NCBI RefSeq assembly: GCF_950295315.1 | Contig: NC_080181.1 | Coordinates: 39,895,375-39,959,374, forward strand | Origin: Erinaceus europaeus | Lineage: Eukaryota; Chordata; Mammalia; Eulipotyphla; Erinaceidae | DNA length: 64,000 nucleotides | Direction: 5' to 3' | Part shown: piece by piece, positions 62,911 through 64,000 of the stretch | Layout of the letters: each line of letters begins with the position of its first letter | Position numbering within the stretch: position 1 is the first letter of the stretch | Translations under genes and position numbers: made by a program | The notes under the pieces: generated by a model | Seen by the model: the letters and a program-made list of their open reading frames with translations, nothing else | Database searches by the model: none | Told to the model about the DNA's origin: nothing

Positions 62911-64000
62911 AAAATGACTGTGGGAGGTGGCATCATTGTGTGGCCACTGATTTCCAGAAAAGATCTTGATTCATTTCAGAGATTTTGATAAATTAAATAT
63001 ATCTCTGTCACTTACGGAGAAAAGTAAACTCTGTCTTCAAGTGATGTCTTTAACTTACCTATTTTCTTTTCTTTTGCCCTCATTGATCTTTGCAAAGTTT
63101 GAAGCTCTGGCAGAGAAACAGACCATGGGAGAAGTGGCTTAGTGATCATAGTTGGAGAATATGGGTTCTGCTCAAAACAGCACTGTTCTTGGTTCTCTGA
63201 TTGTTTAACAAGGTGATGAAAAGAACAGATGTCAAAACACATGATGGAACAAGAAATGGACTTGAATGTGATTTTTGGATGGCCTGGAGAAGACTCACCT
63301 CTTCCTATTGCTGCCCAACTTTGACTTATCAGTGGACAAAAAGTATCTTTCCTCATTGTCTCCTTCCCCTGCCATCATGTGCCTGATTTCTCATCAGCTA
63401 ATGTCTGAGTTTTGGTGTATGGATGTGAGCATTCTTTCTGGTCCTCTTTTGTTCCTGAAATAATAAAGACAACTCAGTGATATTGTACAATCATTAATTT
63501 TGCTTTATTTTTGTGTTTTGGCAAATCTCTGCCAACCACAATAGAAACCAAGTTCACCCCTACACTTTTAAATAGAAATGTTATTCTTCTACTTGGCAGA
63601 TACAGTAAGAACTTACCACATAGTATATTTAAAATACTCTAAGCACTTTGCATAGAAAAAAACCAAATGTTGGAAAACAAAGCCTCATAGTTACACTTTA
63701 TGGTTTAAAAACATGTAAATCATGGCTTTGTCTTTGTCTCTTTAATGTTTCTAGTTGTTTCCATCCCATCTTATTACAACCAAGATATTCAACTATTATG
63801 ACATTAGATGTCAAGCTGTCTAATGTATCCTTCCTCTGTCTACAGTTATTAAACCTCAAGTTTTCTTTTGACTATTAATTCTTGTTCAGCATTTTAAACT
63901 GCAATGGAGCCATAACAGATGAGTTGTGTTTGTTGTCCAGTCTATTTTTTCTTCATTCTGACTGGGAATAACACTGATGGGTACATGAAATTGATCCCTC
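62911..64000. other. Low-repeat, apparently unique sequence
   Basis: No transposon is recognised. CTGAAATAATAAAGACAACT at about 63455 resembles a polyadenylation region, and the 250 bases before it are GC-richer than the surroundings. That could be a transcript 3' end, an old LTR or chance. Frames at 63012-63356 (minus) and 63201-63463 (plus) have no recognisable domains. Confidence 0.35.

Noticed and set aside
1..64000. CRISPR arrays, bacterial operons, riboswitches, attachment sites or other prokaryotic systems
   Set aside because: Direct repeats here are microsatellites, transposon copies or target duplications. Base composition and repeat content are those of a mammalian nuclear genome. 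I found no previously undescribed system of that kind.
1..64000. Exons of a host protein-coding gene
   Set aside because: No open frame outside transposons has a recognisable domain with paired splice sites. The best non-repeat candidates (57149-57521, 60664-60930, 63012-63463) remain unsupported.

Overview
The window is mammalian nuclear DNA and almost certainly hedgehog (Erinaceus or a close relative). Three things point there. Roughly 50 to 60 tRNA-derived SINEs of the hedgehog ERI kind lie on both strands. The LINE-1 elements have diverged 3' ends unlike those of primates or rodents. A fragment of a non-LTR element outside the L1, L2 and RTE groups has the C-terminal features of the Vingi/Ingi clade, which I recall as having expanded recently in hedgehogs. 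No host protein-coding gene, rRNA, functional tRNA or CRISPR array can be supported. Nearly every long open frame lies inside a transposable element.

Layout. 1-8.3 kb: an L1 ORF2 scrap, a long inverted repeat (2.0-2.6 kb), L1 3'-UTR copies and SINEs. 8.3-14.5 kb: two old L1M 3' ends, a run of SINEs, L1 3'-UTR pieces and an L2 end. 15-22 kb: LTR sequence, including two solo-LTR-like elements (17.75-18.14 and 21.28-21.76 kb). 23.6-29.6 kb: a decayed sense-strand L1 (L1-I) broken by a Vingi fragment and by a solo LTR. 30-34.5 kb: SINEs, an MLT1-like LTR split by two later insertions, and L1M and L2 ends. 34.62-40.40 kb: a full-length L1 (L1-II) between 19-bp target-site duplications, with 5'UTR, ORF1, ORF2 and 3'UTR all present but both ORFs broken. 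40.4-45.7 kb: low-repeat sequence with SINEs. 45.74-48.52 kb: a minus-strand L1 (L1-III) with a 5' inversion, a very long 3'UTR and 15-bp target-site duplications. 49-56.9 kb: a large CTTT tract, SINEs and a cluster of L1 3'-UTR copies, one of them 5'-inverted. 57-60 kb: a possible processed retrocopy of an unrecognised transcript beside an older minus-strand L1 that carries two SINEs. 60-64 kb: nested SINEs and unassigned sequence.

How the parts relate. L1-III shows that the 0.3-1.3 kb non-coding repeat seen about a dozen times here is the 3'UTR of a second hedgehog L1 lineage, because that sequence runs without an internal poly(A) into ORF2 inside one pair of duplications. The SINEs have A-rich ends, and several have 9-15 bp duplications, as expected of mobilisation by L1 proteins. 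Nested pairs give relative ages: MLT1 is older than its SINE and L1 insertions, L1-I is older than the Vingi and the solo LTR, and the 57.5-59.8 kb L1 is older than its two SINEs.

SINE labels used below. Type A: head of the form GGGxGTCGGGCGGTGGCGCAG, CAA-rich middle, GCCTCCAGG...CCCTGGAGG end. Type B: head with GGTGGTGCACCTGGTTAAG and an AATAAATAAA tail. Type C: a short family with the AACCAGACATCACTCTGG motif on its complementary strand. Type D: a short family with CAGGTTCAATCCCCAGCACCACC. Type E: an old, degenerate family with GCACACTATCCAAGTGAGCT on its complementary strand. Types A and B probably correspond to the published ERI families, but the exact correspondence is from memory and unchecked.
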